This document shows positions 36,670-48,014 of a stretch of 64,000 nt of DNA, piece after piece; within the stretch, counting starts at the first letter, position 1; every line of letters begins with the position of its first letter. Origin of the DNA: Mytilus trossulus (lineage: Eukaryota > Mollusca > Bivalvia > Mytilida > Mytilidae); assembly GCF_036588685.1 (NCBI RefSeq), contig NC_086378.1, positions 38,169,578-38,233,577 of the forward strand, given 5' to 3'. The notes beneath the pieces are model-generated. The model had not been told where the DNA came from, did no database searches, and saw only the letters and a list, made by a program, of their open reading frames with translations. The position numbers were made by a program, and so were the translations under genes.

Positions 36670-38046
36670 TTAAGGAGGCTCACGGGTATAAGATTTTCAT
36701 TACCAATTTAAAAAAAAACATTTATTTTTCATTACAAATTTTATTAATTATCTTATTATAATAAGTAGTTGTTACTTTATCATATGGTACAAAAATCATT
36801 CCAAAAAGTCAATTCGTGTTTGCCCCAGGTGACTTTTAAAATGTAGATATCATTGAAAAAGCTCCAAATTATCTCCCTTTTGTGAAAAGATGCCATTTTT
36901 TGGCATTAAGAATTGAAATATCTGTATTAACTCATCAGTGACCTATATTTTTAGCTCACCTGGCCCAAATGGCCAAGTGAGCTTTTCCCATCACTTGGCG
37001 TCCGGCGTCGTCCGTCAACTTCGTCGTTAACTTTTACAAAAATCTTCTCCTCTGAAACTGCTGGGCCAAATTAAACCAAACTTGGCCACAATCATCATTG
37101 GGGTATCTAGTTAAAAAAATGTGTTTGGTGACCCAGCCAACCAACCAAGATGGCCACCATAGCTAAAAATAGAACATAGGGGTAAAATACAGTTTTTGGC
37201 TTATAACTCAAAAACCAAAGCATTTAGATCAAATCTGACATGGTGTTAAATTATTTATCAGGTCAAGATCTATCTACCTGCCCTGAAGTTTTCAGATGAA
37301 TCAGAGAACCTGTTGTTGGGTTGCTGTCCCTGAATTGGTAATTTTAAGGAAATTTTGCTGTTTTTGGTTATTATCTTGAATATTATTATAGATAGAGATA
37401 AACTATAAACAGCAGTAATGTTCAGCAAAGTAAGATTTACAAATAAGTCAACATGACCAAAATGGTCAATTGACCCCCTAAGGAGTTTTTGTCCTTTATA
37501 GTCAATTTTGAATAATTTTCATAAAATTTGTAAATTTTTACTACCGGTAACATTTTCCTCAGAAACTACGGGGCCAAGTTCATTATAGATAGTGATCATT
37601 GTAAGCAGCAAGAATGTTCAGTAAAGTAAGATGTACAAACATATCACCATCACCAAAACATAATTTTTTCATGAATCCATCTGCTTCCTTTGTTAATATT
37701 CACATAGACCAAGGTGAGCGACACAGGCTCTTTAGAGTCTCTAGTTTTTTGTTGTTTTCGAATAAGCTGTACATAAACTTAATTATTGTACAATTTAAGC
37801 GATTTCTGTTATTTAGTTCTTTTTTTATTTAGATATTACTGCTTTTTCCCCAGAAAAAAAGGACATTAACAAAAATGTATGCTTCTTTCGAAGGCAGATT
37901 GTGAGCGTAAATGAACTGTGACCCCATTTTTTTATTTCATTTTTCTATTAAGTATAAGATAAAGGTCATTCATGTCATCTATAGAAAAATATAGTGAAAT
38001 CTTATATTAAATAAAAAAATTGATTTAGACCTGTGAGCCCCCTTAA
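36670..38046. mobile_element. TTAA-flanked piggyBac-like MITE, copy 1, with nested element
   Basis: Ends are TTAAGGAGGCTCACGGGTA and the inverse of TTAAGGGGGCTCACAGGTC, with TTAA at each edge as for piggyBac-type insertions. The interior is non-coding and matches copy 2 (52856-55739) over its whole length except for a nested element at 36953-37748. Confidence 0.8.
36953..37748 (+). repeat. Helentron-like element of the 'agctcacctggccc' family, one monomer
   Basis: It begins with a long hairpin (AGCTCACCTGGCCC AAATGGCC AAGTGAGCT type), then a GC-rich tract (GCGTCCGGCGTCGTCCGTC), then one approximately 500-bp monomer ('tctgaaactgctgggcc', 'tggccaccatagctaaaaatag', 'ttataactcaaaaacc'). It ends 'aaggtgagcgacacaggctc', 'tttagagtctctag', TTTT. 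It interrupts the TTAA element within a T-run. Confidence 0.8.
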
Positions 38047-38709
38047 TTTAAAGGTAAATAGGGTAAAAAAGTTCTGAGACGAGTGCCTGTGGGTGGAAAC
38101 TATTATTTTTTTAAGGGTGAGAAGATCTTCATGTTCCAATGATAAGGGAAATAAAAGTTTTGATGTCTTGTTTTGTGAATTTCATTGCATGAATAAATTG
38201 CTTCATTATTTTTTTTGTCAATGTATTATTATTTATAACATGACATGTTTTTCCTTTTGATTGAATTCTACATCTGAAATCAGCTTGAACATGACATTGA
38301 CACTGATTTTGTTGAGTAATAAGGGCTGTAAAACATTTCCTATTGGTAGGGTTCTTTAGTTGATAGATTTTGGGAAAATCAGGCTATTTATCTAAATTAA
38401 CATATAGAGATAAAATAGTGACTTTCACTAAAATAAACTAAACATTTTCTGTGCCAAATTAATATCTTTTTGTGCAATTGAGCTGGTTGACAGGAAAAAG
38501 AGGGTTCCTAAATTGTGTAATGATCTTTCAACCGGGGTTACCCAGACCTTTGAGACTTCACAGATAGATTCCACATACATTGAAGTTGTGCACCTGCTAA
38601 AATTGAAATATTTGAGAGATTAAAAAAATGTTCCAATTTCAGTTGAGACCTAGAAGATAGATCTTTGAGTGGACACCATTACATAACTCAGCTTCCAATA
38701 TACTCAGAA
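38047..38709 (+). promoter_or_regulatory. Upstream intron and 5' UTR of the CHORD-like gene
   Basis: The acceptor 'atgttccaatttcag' ends at 38642, followed by 67 nt of leader with stops in all frames before ATG 38710. The 5'-most exon and promoter lie further upstream, somewhere before or between the transposons; I could not place them. Confidence 0.4.
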
Positions 38710-40219
38710 ATGGATGTCTGCCTTTATCATGCTGACAAATGTCATTTTGACATCGTCACAAGAGACATAGAAAAAGCTAAGATTATACCAAGAAATTATG
38801 TTAAGAGGCTAGCAATGTGTGTATGCTCTTGTAGGAAAAACAGTAAGTGAACTTTAAAAAATTAAGGTGTATAGTTGAGATAGTCATAAAAGTCATTCTA
38901 AGTCTTTTATTCATTTTTGATTTTTGCATTTTGTGAGGTCAGTGGAACCACTTAAGCTATATATAACTCTATCAGTTAACAAGTAGTAGCATGTAATAGG
39001 AAAGAAAGAAACTAATATGACAATGTAAAGGTTATGCAGCTATAAGATATTGATTTACCCTAATTTATGTTTTAAGAACTACAAAAACTATTGTAATGAG
39101 CAATGAACTAATGTACACATGCATTTATTTTTATACCAACATGACCATGACCAATGTGTTTATCCATTGATTTAAGATCTGAGTTAAAATTTGAAACTAG
39201 AAGATCACACCATATATATATATACTAACTATATTTGGTGAGAGAGAATACATGTATTTTTAAATCATAAGTTTATATTATATGTTTAATACAATTTTAT
39301 ATCTAATTTATTTATAATATTGTTAATTTATTGTACTTGTAGCTATATAAATGATGTCAATACTTATTTTTAGGTCTGTTCCGAGCCATTTTTTCCCCTG
39401 TAAATTCATCCAATATTTACTTACATTATCATTCAGTATTGTTTTATAGGGTTCCTTTTTTGCAAGATTCAACATCATGATAAATAGAATTTTGCATTAA
39501 GTCCAACAGAGTTTTTGTAATTACTGTCTTCAGTAGTGTCTTGTTTGTTTTAGCAAAAAAGTATGTTTTTTTATGTGTTTTAATGGCATGTTTAAGCGAC
39601 TTAGTATTGGATTTATATTACATTTTGTTTTGTAGAATTTAAAATAACAGATGAAGTCAGACAATTAGATTTGCAAGAAATGGCAAATTACTTGAGAAAC
39701 TGTATTCAGACTGAGAAATGGCCAGTTTCTCTTGTTACAATGCTCAAGCCATTGTTACATGATGTGAGCCTACAGCAATATAGTCTAACTATGCTTGTGT
39801 GGACTTTATATAATGCTATTAATTGTCAGACCTATAGCCTATTAGATTCTTTGATAAAAAAGAAAGAACCTGGTGAAGTTCTTAAAAAACCGGAACAGAA
39901 AATGACTGCTGTGCAATTTAATCATATGATTAATAAAAAATGGAGAAACAGTTTATACAAAATAGAAACCATAGTTCCAATGTTTGCTGGAAACACTAAA
40001 TTACTGCAAAATGATGAAAGATTTCAAAACTTACAGTTAAAACACAAAGATGTAGTGGTGAAAATAGACAATAAAGCTAACAGCGAGTTCATGGATCAAA
40101 ATCTGAAAAAGACAAAAGTAAAACTCGGAGGAAAGTTCAAAGATGAAATTCATCAGATGGCAAATAACCTACTTAAAATTGGGGAAGATATCCAGAGGAT
40201 TTTAGATAGAAAGCGATCA
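38710..40219 (+). CDS. N-terminal exons of a CHORD-like zinc-binding protein gene (with 48015-55957)
   Basis: Two coding exons: 38710-38842 and 39636-40219. The first sits in an exon with acceptor 'ccaatttcag' ending at 38642. All three frames have a stop soon after that acceptor (in-frame TGA 38644-38646), and the first downstream ATG is 38710, so translation starts there. The donor A|GTAAGT (38842) and acceptor tttgtag|AA (39635) join in phase 1. The second exon ends TCA|GTAAGT (40219) in phase 0. The 239 residues are MDVCLYHADKCHFD...CVCSCRKN, then a helical, lysine-rich region (EVRQLDLQEMANYLRNC; LLKIGEDIQRILDRKRS). I do not recognise a domain. Open frame continues into the intron to TGA at 40373, which would add a hydrophobic tail if unspliced. 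The next compatible exon starts at 48015 in phase 0, with an LTR retrotransposon in between. It could be a separate gene. Confidence 0.65.
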
Positions 40220-40389
40220 GTAAGTAGTCTAAGAAAGTATGTTGATGATAAATCTTTTTTGATAGCTATGAGATTGCTCATTATTATTTGGATATTTTTT
40301 TATAGCATTTGTGATAGTCAGAGTGTGATCGAGTGCTTTAAAACACTTCTTATCAGAGCGTCCTTTGCAAACTGACATGTAAAACCCAT

Positions 40390-40579
40390 TATCTTGAGGG
40401 TTATTCTCTTTTGTTGTGGAGGAATAATAACGTCTTGCTAGTTTAGATGCTTTATGATCGTAAGATGAAAGATATACGTCACAATAACGTTACGTTACAT
40501 TAACAATAGTGTGCGCGAAAGTACGGGAAACAATTACATAAGAAAATGATAAAAAGTCTCTTGTCCTATATTCACGACA
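40390..40579 (-). repeat. 3' LTR of the BEL/Pao element
   Basis: 190 bp, identical by eye to the 5' LTR apart from lacking AATTAG. The outer edge abuts TSD CCCAT (40385-40389). Confidence 0.93.
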
Positions 40580-40728
40580 TTCTGGGGGCCTCAAAATGCA
40601 TAAGAAGTTAAATTATTTGAAATGATAAATAATCAAAACTTTAAAGTTCTATAAATGAATCACATTGAAAGTTTTTTGTAACGGTTCACTTTACTTTAAC
40701 TGTCCTTCACAAAAGTCCTTTAACAGTA

Positions 40729-43700
40729 CTATAGTTCTAATGGATATAACTTCACAATTGGTCGTGTGGTAACTAGTCCTCTAGAAGTCCGTACTTTTGC
40801 TGCTCGAATAAGTCCATCTCCTCCTTTAATGACGTCTTCTATTGTTCCTAATCTCCATAAAAGTCGTGGCGATTAACTCCCTAGTTGAACTACATCACCG
40901 ATGTTAACTTGTCCAGTATGTTTTCCAGAGACTCGATGATATTCACGTAATCCGGTAAGATATTCATTAGACCAGCGTTTTGCGAAATGGTCTAATAAGA
41001 GTCCTTTTCTCTCAAATAGTTTGTTTGCTGTGATCGTATCAAGTTCTTGAATATTCGCGTTGTGTTTGTCGTTGTGCATCTCTGTGGTCATAATAATCCT
41101 CCCGTGTAAAAGATGAGATGGCGTCAAGGGTTCGGGATCTCTTATATCTGAAGATATATATGTAAGTGGGCGATTGTTTATAATAGTTTCAATCTCAGTG
41201 AGTATTGTTGTCAAAGATTGTTCGTTGACGAGTGCTTTACCAAATACTTTCTTTAAAGTCATTTTCGTTAAGCCAATTAGACGTTCCCACCATCCGCCAT
41301 ACCACGGCGCTCCTTTCAGAATGAATTTCCAGTTGATATGTAAATTCAGCTGACTTTGAAGTGCGTTTGATGCGGCTACAAATGTAGGCGCGTTATCAGA
41401 ATAAATAGTTTGTGGTGTTCCTTTCCGACTGATAAAACGTCTAAATGCTAGGATAAAAGTGTTCAATGACAAATCAGGTACAAGTTCCAAATGTATAGCT
41501 TGTATACATGCACATGTGAATAAACATATATATACCTTCCGCGGTTGTGTTGATGTATCCTTGATGTGAAGAGGTCCGGCAAAATCTATCCCAGTTGTGC
41601 AAAATGGTATGGTGTCTTTTACTCGATCCTTTGGTAGTGGTGGTGGTTCCGGGCTGTTATACGGTTTACCAATTATTTTTTGGCACTGTATGCATTTACG
41701 TAAAACACTGTTTACACATTGTCGAATTGCTGGTATCCAGTAAGATTGTCTTATATGTGTTATTGTTTGACCGACTCCTGTATGTAGATTTCTTAGATGT
41801 GCGTCCATAATTACAAAATCTGTAAGTTTGTGGTTCTTTGGTAGTAAAATAGGAAACTTCGCGTTTTCTTCTATAGATGAATTTTGTATTCTGCCTTTAC
41901 ATCGTATGATTCCATTTTCATCCAAATATAAACGTAACTGTTGTACAAGCGGTAGTGATTTAACTTTCGGATTTAACGAAATATGCTCTAGCTCTTTCAC
42001 GAACCTGTCTTGCTGTGTATCTTTGATCCATAAATTCATAGCTAATGAAATTTCTTCTTTTGTTAGAATTGTCTTGAGCGTCCTGTCACCTTGTGAACTC
42101 CTTAGTCGATATGGACGTTTTTCCTGAGAGTTCTTAACGAATTTTAAGACATATGCAGTTACAGTTAAAAGTTTATGTAAATTAGAATACCTTGACATAT
42201 CTATGATCTGTGATATTCGCTGTGGATCACTTGGCATTTTATCGTCACTTCTGTGTGTCTTTGGTCCGTTGATATTAGATAGCTGAGTACTTATTTCCAC
42301 ATGTCCTGTCCACGTAGGCCATTTACACTCGTCCGTTAACCACTGGGGTCCATTTATCCATAATGTCGAATCTTCAAATTGCGATGCAGTCAATCCACGT
42401 GTTTGTAGGTCAGCTGGGTTCATTTCTGTGGGTACATATTTCCATTCATGAGTTTCAGTTAATTCTTTAATTTCACTAACACGATTTTTTACAAACTTGT
42501 TTAACGATTTCGATGAGGTGAGCCAATGTAGAACTATTTGGCTATCGCTCCAAAATACTGCCCTTTTAATTCCCAAGTTTTTTATTACATCTTTAGAAAG
42601 TCGTGCTCCGATCACTGCAGCCATTAATTCTAATTTTGGTAGAGTGATTAATTTTAACGGTGTAACACGGTTCTTTGCGATAACAAGTGTCGACTCTGTG
42701 CCTTTACTCAAGTAAACGGAAGCTCCATATGCTTTTTGACTTGCATCAACAAAAATGTGTAGAGTAGACTCGATAGTTTCTTCGTCCTCGTTTGCAAAAT
42801 AGTATCTCTGTATTTTCAGTTTCGTAGTTATCTGTAAGATGTCATTCTTCACATCGGTCCATTCGTTTTCAATTTCTTTTGGTAGTTTCTCGTCCCATGC
42901 ATATCCTTTTTTCCAAAGCTCTTGAATAAGTGTTTTTGCTCTAATTGTTATCGGTCCGAGTAGTCCTAACGGGTCATATATAGCGGAAGACTGTCTCAAA
43001 AGTTCACGTTTTGTCAACTGTGTGTCCATCTTCAATTGTTTTGTTTCGGCAAAGCTGAGTGTATCTGATTCTGCATCCCAGCGCATTCCCAATATTTTTG
43101 TCTCCTTGTCTGAATCCAATACTCTTTCCGATAGGGCCAAATCTCTGAGTTTGTCGCTGTTAGACATCCATGATCGTAAATTGAAGCCTCCCTGTTTTAG
43201 CACTTCTCTGGATTCATTGAAGTATTTAATTGCGGCTTCTTCTGAGTTCATGCTAGATAGTACATTGTCAACATATAGATCTTCTTGTAGAATTGTTGCT
43301 ACTTTGCTCTGATTCATGGATAAATGTTTCAGTAATGTTGCGTTTAAAATAAACGGCGAACACGTTGCTCCAAAAAGAACAACTTTGAATCTGTACATAA
43401 TTTACTCACTTGTTGGGTCAGTTGAATCGGACAACCAAAAGAAACGTGTGGCGTCTCGGTCATCATTATCAAGTCTTACTTGTAAAAATGCTTTTTCTAT
43501 GTCTGTTGTGATGCCATACTTTCCTAATCTAAATCTTGTAAGAATGCTTGTCAATTTATTTAAAATAGGTGGTGCTGAAGAAAGGCAGTCATTAAGGCTG
43601 GGTAAATCTGGATTTCCATGGCAACTGCAGTCATATACAATCCTAATAGGGGTCGTGTTTGAATCTTTCTTAACGGGATGGTGTGGTATGTAGTGGATTC

Positions 43701-46017
43701 TTCCATGCTCGCGATGTATTTCTGTGATGGGTACCTTTTCTATGAAGTCTTTCATCTCCTGTTCTTTGATAATCTTGTCGTATAGATTTAACATATCCGG
43801 ATCTTTAGCCAACCTTTCTATAACATTTTGGGTCCTCCTTCTTGCTATATATTCATTAGTGGGTAACTCGGGATGATCTGGTTTCCATGGTAGTTTGGCG
43901 ACATATTTATTTTCCTTAAAAGTAATGCTAGAGTTTTGGTACTCAAGCATTAGGTTTTGAACGTTTTTTGTGTTTTCATCAGAATCCGCCTCTAATCCGC
44001 TCGACTCAATTTCCCAAAATTTCTGTAAATCACACTCCTCGGGTTTGTGCGTCACTAAGACATTCATCATCGTAGAGTTCCATTCTTGAGTGTTGATATC
44101 TGTGTTCAGTGGTCCTGATAGCAAATAACCGATTTTTGATTTAACAGCTGTTGGTCCGTCACCTCGAATAACTTCATCTTGTACTAAAGACCAGTAGTAG
44201 TCTGCTCCAACGAGAAGTGAAATCGAAAACTTTTCATTCTGCGTGACTGGGTGGGCAAGTTGTAATCCTCGTAAATAGGGCAAGCTGTTAATGTTTCCTC
44301 GTTTCTTCATATGTATCGGTGCGGCAATTTTTGGAACAATAATTACTTCCATTGGAATTCTTTCTTTTCTTTCGGTCTCAATCGATAATGTCGCTTTCTC
44401 CAGGTTGCGTACCTCACCTTCTTTCCCGCCAAATGCAGAAATTTGCATGCTTACTACACCAGTTGGTTTGATATTGAGTTTTTCTACTAGTTCCTGAGAA
44501 ATAAATGAATTCTGGGCGCCTTCATCGAATAGAATGTTAGTCATAACACTTTCATCATGGTACCATACGGGCGCAACGGCGGTTTTCAATAGAATTTCGG
44601 TATGTGCTGTAACGGCAGAATGCATAGCGGCGCTCTTTGTTTCTGTGGTACTTTGTAGCTCTTCGTTGACAGGTTTTGTTACGGCTTTATTTTCACTTGA
44701 AGTGGAGTTTTCATTCAGTAAATTATTACGGCAGATGCTACTGTGATGTTTCTTACTGCAATTTCGGCAACTGTATTTTGACCTGCATTCCGAAACCTTG
44801 TGATTACCGAAACAGTTAAAGCAAACTCGTTTTTCCTTTACTATTTGGGTGCGGGCGTTTATATCAGTGATCTTCGTACATTCATTTGGGTGATGCGGGT
44901 TTTGACAAAACAAACACGGCCTTTTAGTCTTAACGGAACTATTGTTGTTACTGTCTTTAGACCCTGTTGAACTCCATCTTTTATTTGTTGTTTCTGTCAC
45001 GAACGATGCGGTGGGGATAATATCGGTTTCAATAGGATTGGCGTTAGCGGCCTCTTGGATACAAATTTCTTTCTTTATTGCTTTGCGTAAACTTGAAATA
45101 TCCCAATCATCATTACCGTGGTCTCGAGTAATATTTTGTCTGACAAAACATGGCAGTTTGTTGAGTATAAGCGGTATTAATAGGCTTCCATACGATTCCT
45201 GGTATCGACCCATTCCTTCTAGTTCACGTATATTACTTTCTATTGTGTCACTGAACGATTTCAGTCCCCTAATTCCGGGCGTTGGTGCAGGCAAATTTAG
45301 CAAATTTTGCATGTATGCGTTTACTATTTTGTGTTGTTGGCCAAATCTCTCGTGTAGAATTTTTATTGCTTGATTATAGTTTGTATTAGTCATTTGCATT
45401 CCCGAAATACACTGGCTAGCTTCTCCATAAAGTTGCGATTTTAAATAATTAAATCGTTGCACGTCACTCAATGAAGGATTTTCATGTACAGAATTATTAT
45501 AGGAATCCCAAAAGGCTGACCATTCCAGTAGATTTCCGCCGAATGTTGGCAAGTTGAGTTTAGGCAATTTGTTATAATGACTTGACACTGTGGAGGTGGG
45601 CATGCTTGACTGGCTTAGGCTTGTTTGCTCTGAGTTGAAAATTATCTGGTTAGAATGTTCTTGCACGCTTGGGTTATTGCATATAAAATCTGATGCATTA
45701 GGGTTAAGAGCTGATTGATTTTTAGAATGACTTACTTCTTTTAGGATTTTCTCAATTTTCGTTATTCCAATTTGAATATCTAACTCGTATTTGTCAACTT
45801 CTTCAATTTCTTGGTCGAGGTCTTCTTCTTCTTCAATAGATTCTAGAATCTTCTCATTGAGGTCAGACAATGTCTTCTTCTTGGTTTTGATGAGCTCCAT
45901 CATGGATCTGAGGTTGATAACATCTTGATGCGGTTCTTCTGTCGGGTCTGCTTTTTTCAGTAGCTTTATTACTGCTCGTCGATGTGCGGCTCGTACTGTT
46001 TTGAGTTTCGAACTCAT
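40729..46017 (-). pseudogene. gag-pol: BEL/Pao gag-pol polyprotein, one frame with two in-frame TAA codons
   Basis: One minus-strand frame runs from ATG 46017 to TAG 40731-40729 (1763 codons) and is interrupted by TAA at 43404-43402 and 40875-40873 with no frameshift. First segment (871 aa): coiled-coil N-terminus (45-95), DUF1759-type gag (LPKLNLPTFGG, 151-161), zinc knuckles (CX2C/H clusters at 368-380 and 399-429), A17-type aspartic protease (ILFDEGAQNSFI, 495-506), and the start of reverse transcriptase (TTDIEKAFLQVRL). Second segment (841 aa): rest of RT with the YVDN motif, RNase H (FVDASQKAYGA; WSDSQIVLHWL), HHCC integrase zinc finger, DDE core (GIDFAG, YSDNAPTF, WERLIG) and DUF5641 start. 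The last 47 codons after the second stop still encode the usual C-terminus (ending PIVKLYPLEL). The first stop cuts RT just before YRFKVVLFG and the second removes the DUF5641 tail, so this copy is probably not autonomous. Length and domain order match BEL/Pao elements. Confidence 0.92.
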
Positions 46018-46047
46018 CTCTAGTTGTGGTTTTCGTCACGGCACCAA

Positions 46048-46243
46048 TATCTTGAGGGTTATTCTCTTTTGTTGTGGAGGAATAATAACGTCTTGCTAGT
46101 TTAGAATTAGATGCTTTATGATCGTAAGATGAAAGATATACGTCACAATAACGTTACGTTACATTAACAATAGTGTGCGCGAAAGTACGGGAAACAATTA
46201 CATAAGAAAATGATAAAAAGTCTCTTGTCCTATATTCACGACA
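46048..46243 (-). repeat. 5' LTR of the BEL/Pao element
   Basis: 196 bp. The outer edge abuts TSD CCCAT (46244-46248); the inner edge is followed by the primer-binding site and, 30 nt further, the gag-pol ATG. Confidence 0.93.
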
Positions 46244-46248
46244 CCCAT

Positions 46249-48014
46249 CATTATTAATCAGCCCACATCAACAGGAAACAATGAACTTGGCTGTGTCCCT
46301 TTAATTCATGCAATATTTGCATACTTAATCCAAAGCACATATGCTTCATTATTAAAACTTTTAAATGTTGAACAACAGGAATTATAAAGATGATATGAAC
46401 AAACATAAAAAATGGCTAAAGTTATATACTGTAAACCAACTTATTTTCGCAAATACTTAATTTCGTGTTTAACCCTTTTAGCCTAAAATTTGGAATTTAA
46501 TTTCATGATTTTTACATGTACATAAGAAAAAAAATCACTTGCATAAAATTAGTTGGTTTACAATAGATATAGGAAGATGTGGTGTGAGTGCCAATGAGAC
46601 AACTCTCCATCCAAATAACAATTTAAAAATTAAACCATTATATTTTTATACCATTAAAGTACGGCCTTCAACACGGAGCCTTGGCTCACACCGAACAACA
46701 AGCTATAAAGGGCCCCAAAATTACTAGTGTAAAACCATTCAAACGGGAAAACCAACGGTCTAATCTATATAAACAAAACGAGAAACGAGAAACACGTATA
46801 TATTACATAAACAAACGACAACTACTGTACATCAGATTCCTGACTTAGGACAGGTGCAAACATTTGCAGCGGGATTAAACGTTTTAATGGGCCCAAACCT
46901 TCTCCCTTTTTCTGAAACAATAGCATAACATCACAACATATAAAATCATACGATAAAATATCAATTAGCAGACTTAACTCAGTCAAAAAACGTATGATTA
47001 CACAAAGAACGAATAAATTTGATCTGCGATATCTGAATACAAATGCACAGTTAATTAAATATTAGAGACAAACAGTCATGACCAAAAGGCTATCAAATAA
47101 ATTCAAACACACTGAGAAATATTTAACCAATCAATGTTCACTTTAGAAAAAAACCGGTTTTTTATAATCTTGAAGTTTATACAAATGTTGTAAGAATAAG
47201 TGAAAAATTGAAGATATTACAAATAATCAAAGCTGGTATACAGCCAAGATCCATATAAATAAAAAATGACAAAAAAGCATTATAAACAGTATCAACAGGT
47301 CGAATTAACAAGAAAATACGATTTGAGAGTACTCGCAGTTACTGACAGCTAGTTAAAAGCCAAAACCAATTAATAGTAAAAAATCATGCATCAGAGACTA
47401 AAATCGACTAAAACACATCACAGGGATTTAGTATTTTAACGTCATTAATAGTCAAAGAAGACATGACTTGTGCAATGCCAAAAATAAATGTATCGACAGG
47501 TAGTAGTATAGTGAAGAGCGACTTCTATAGAAATAAAAGTTAACGTGGCTGTGTCCCCTATACATCTCGCCTCAAAAGATAATGAAATTTAGTTATGTTT
47601 TAATTTGCTAATGACAAAATCAATATTAGTGCCAATGTGAACTATATTCAGAGATCTAATTACAATATTGGTACGATAACCCTTACTTATAAGTTTGTTT
47701 AAAGGTACGATGAGTTTACAAGGATCACATAGTGATTTCCTCGCTTTAAGTACAATATTACCATAAAATTTAGGATGAGAAATACCATTTTTAATAAGCT
47801 TTCTACAGGTATAGCCAAATTTACTAATCAAATCTTTGTATCTATGAAAGAATTTAGTAAAGTTTTAAGTAATTTATGGTATCGAAATCCCTGACACAAC
47901 AATTTACCAGTGATGCATTGATTACGTTCGTTAAAATCTATGACATCAGAACACACACGGGCAAACCGAACGAGTATATACATTTAAATATAATTTTGCA
48001 ATTTATTTCACTAG
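46249..48014. other. Intron of the CHORD-like gene with a dispersed mussel repeat
   Basis: At 46555-47500 lies a long copy of the repeat that starts 'gatataggaagatgtggtg' then 'tgagtgccaatgagac'. It includes 'acaagctataaagggcccc', 'gaccatc-like catcagattcctgacttagg' blocks and 'gcagcgggattaaacgtttt'. A shorter copy is at 49365-49770. No transposase or RT frame is visible. The rest is AT-rich without a gene. Confidence 0.6.

Larger units (their letters stand above)
40390..46243 (-). mobile_element. BEL/Pao LTR retrotransposon, full length, with 5-bp target duplication
   Basis: On the minus strand the 5' LTR is 46243-46048 (196 bp) and the 3' LTR is 40579-40390 (190 bp). They begin TGTCGTGAATATAGG and end CCTCAAGATA. 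By eye they are identical except for a 6-bp AATTAG present only in the 5' copy, so insertion is recent. The target duplication CCCAT flanks both sides (40385-40389 and 46244-46248). The primer-binding site TGGTGCCGTGACGAAAAC starts one base inside the 5' LTR (46046-46029). A GAGGCCCCCAGAA tract precedes the 3' LTR. It lies antisense in an intron of the CHORD-like gene. No envelope frame is present. Confidence 0.95.

Noticed and set aside
40220..40375. Continuation of the exon frame past 40219 as a membrane-anchored C-terminus
   Set aside because: A perfect GTAAGT donor at 40220 and a phase-compatible downstream exon make this more likely intron; kept only as an alternative.
41595..45373. Several plus-strand open frames of 60-143 codons
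   Set aside because: They are antisense shadows of the BEL/Pao gag-pol frame.
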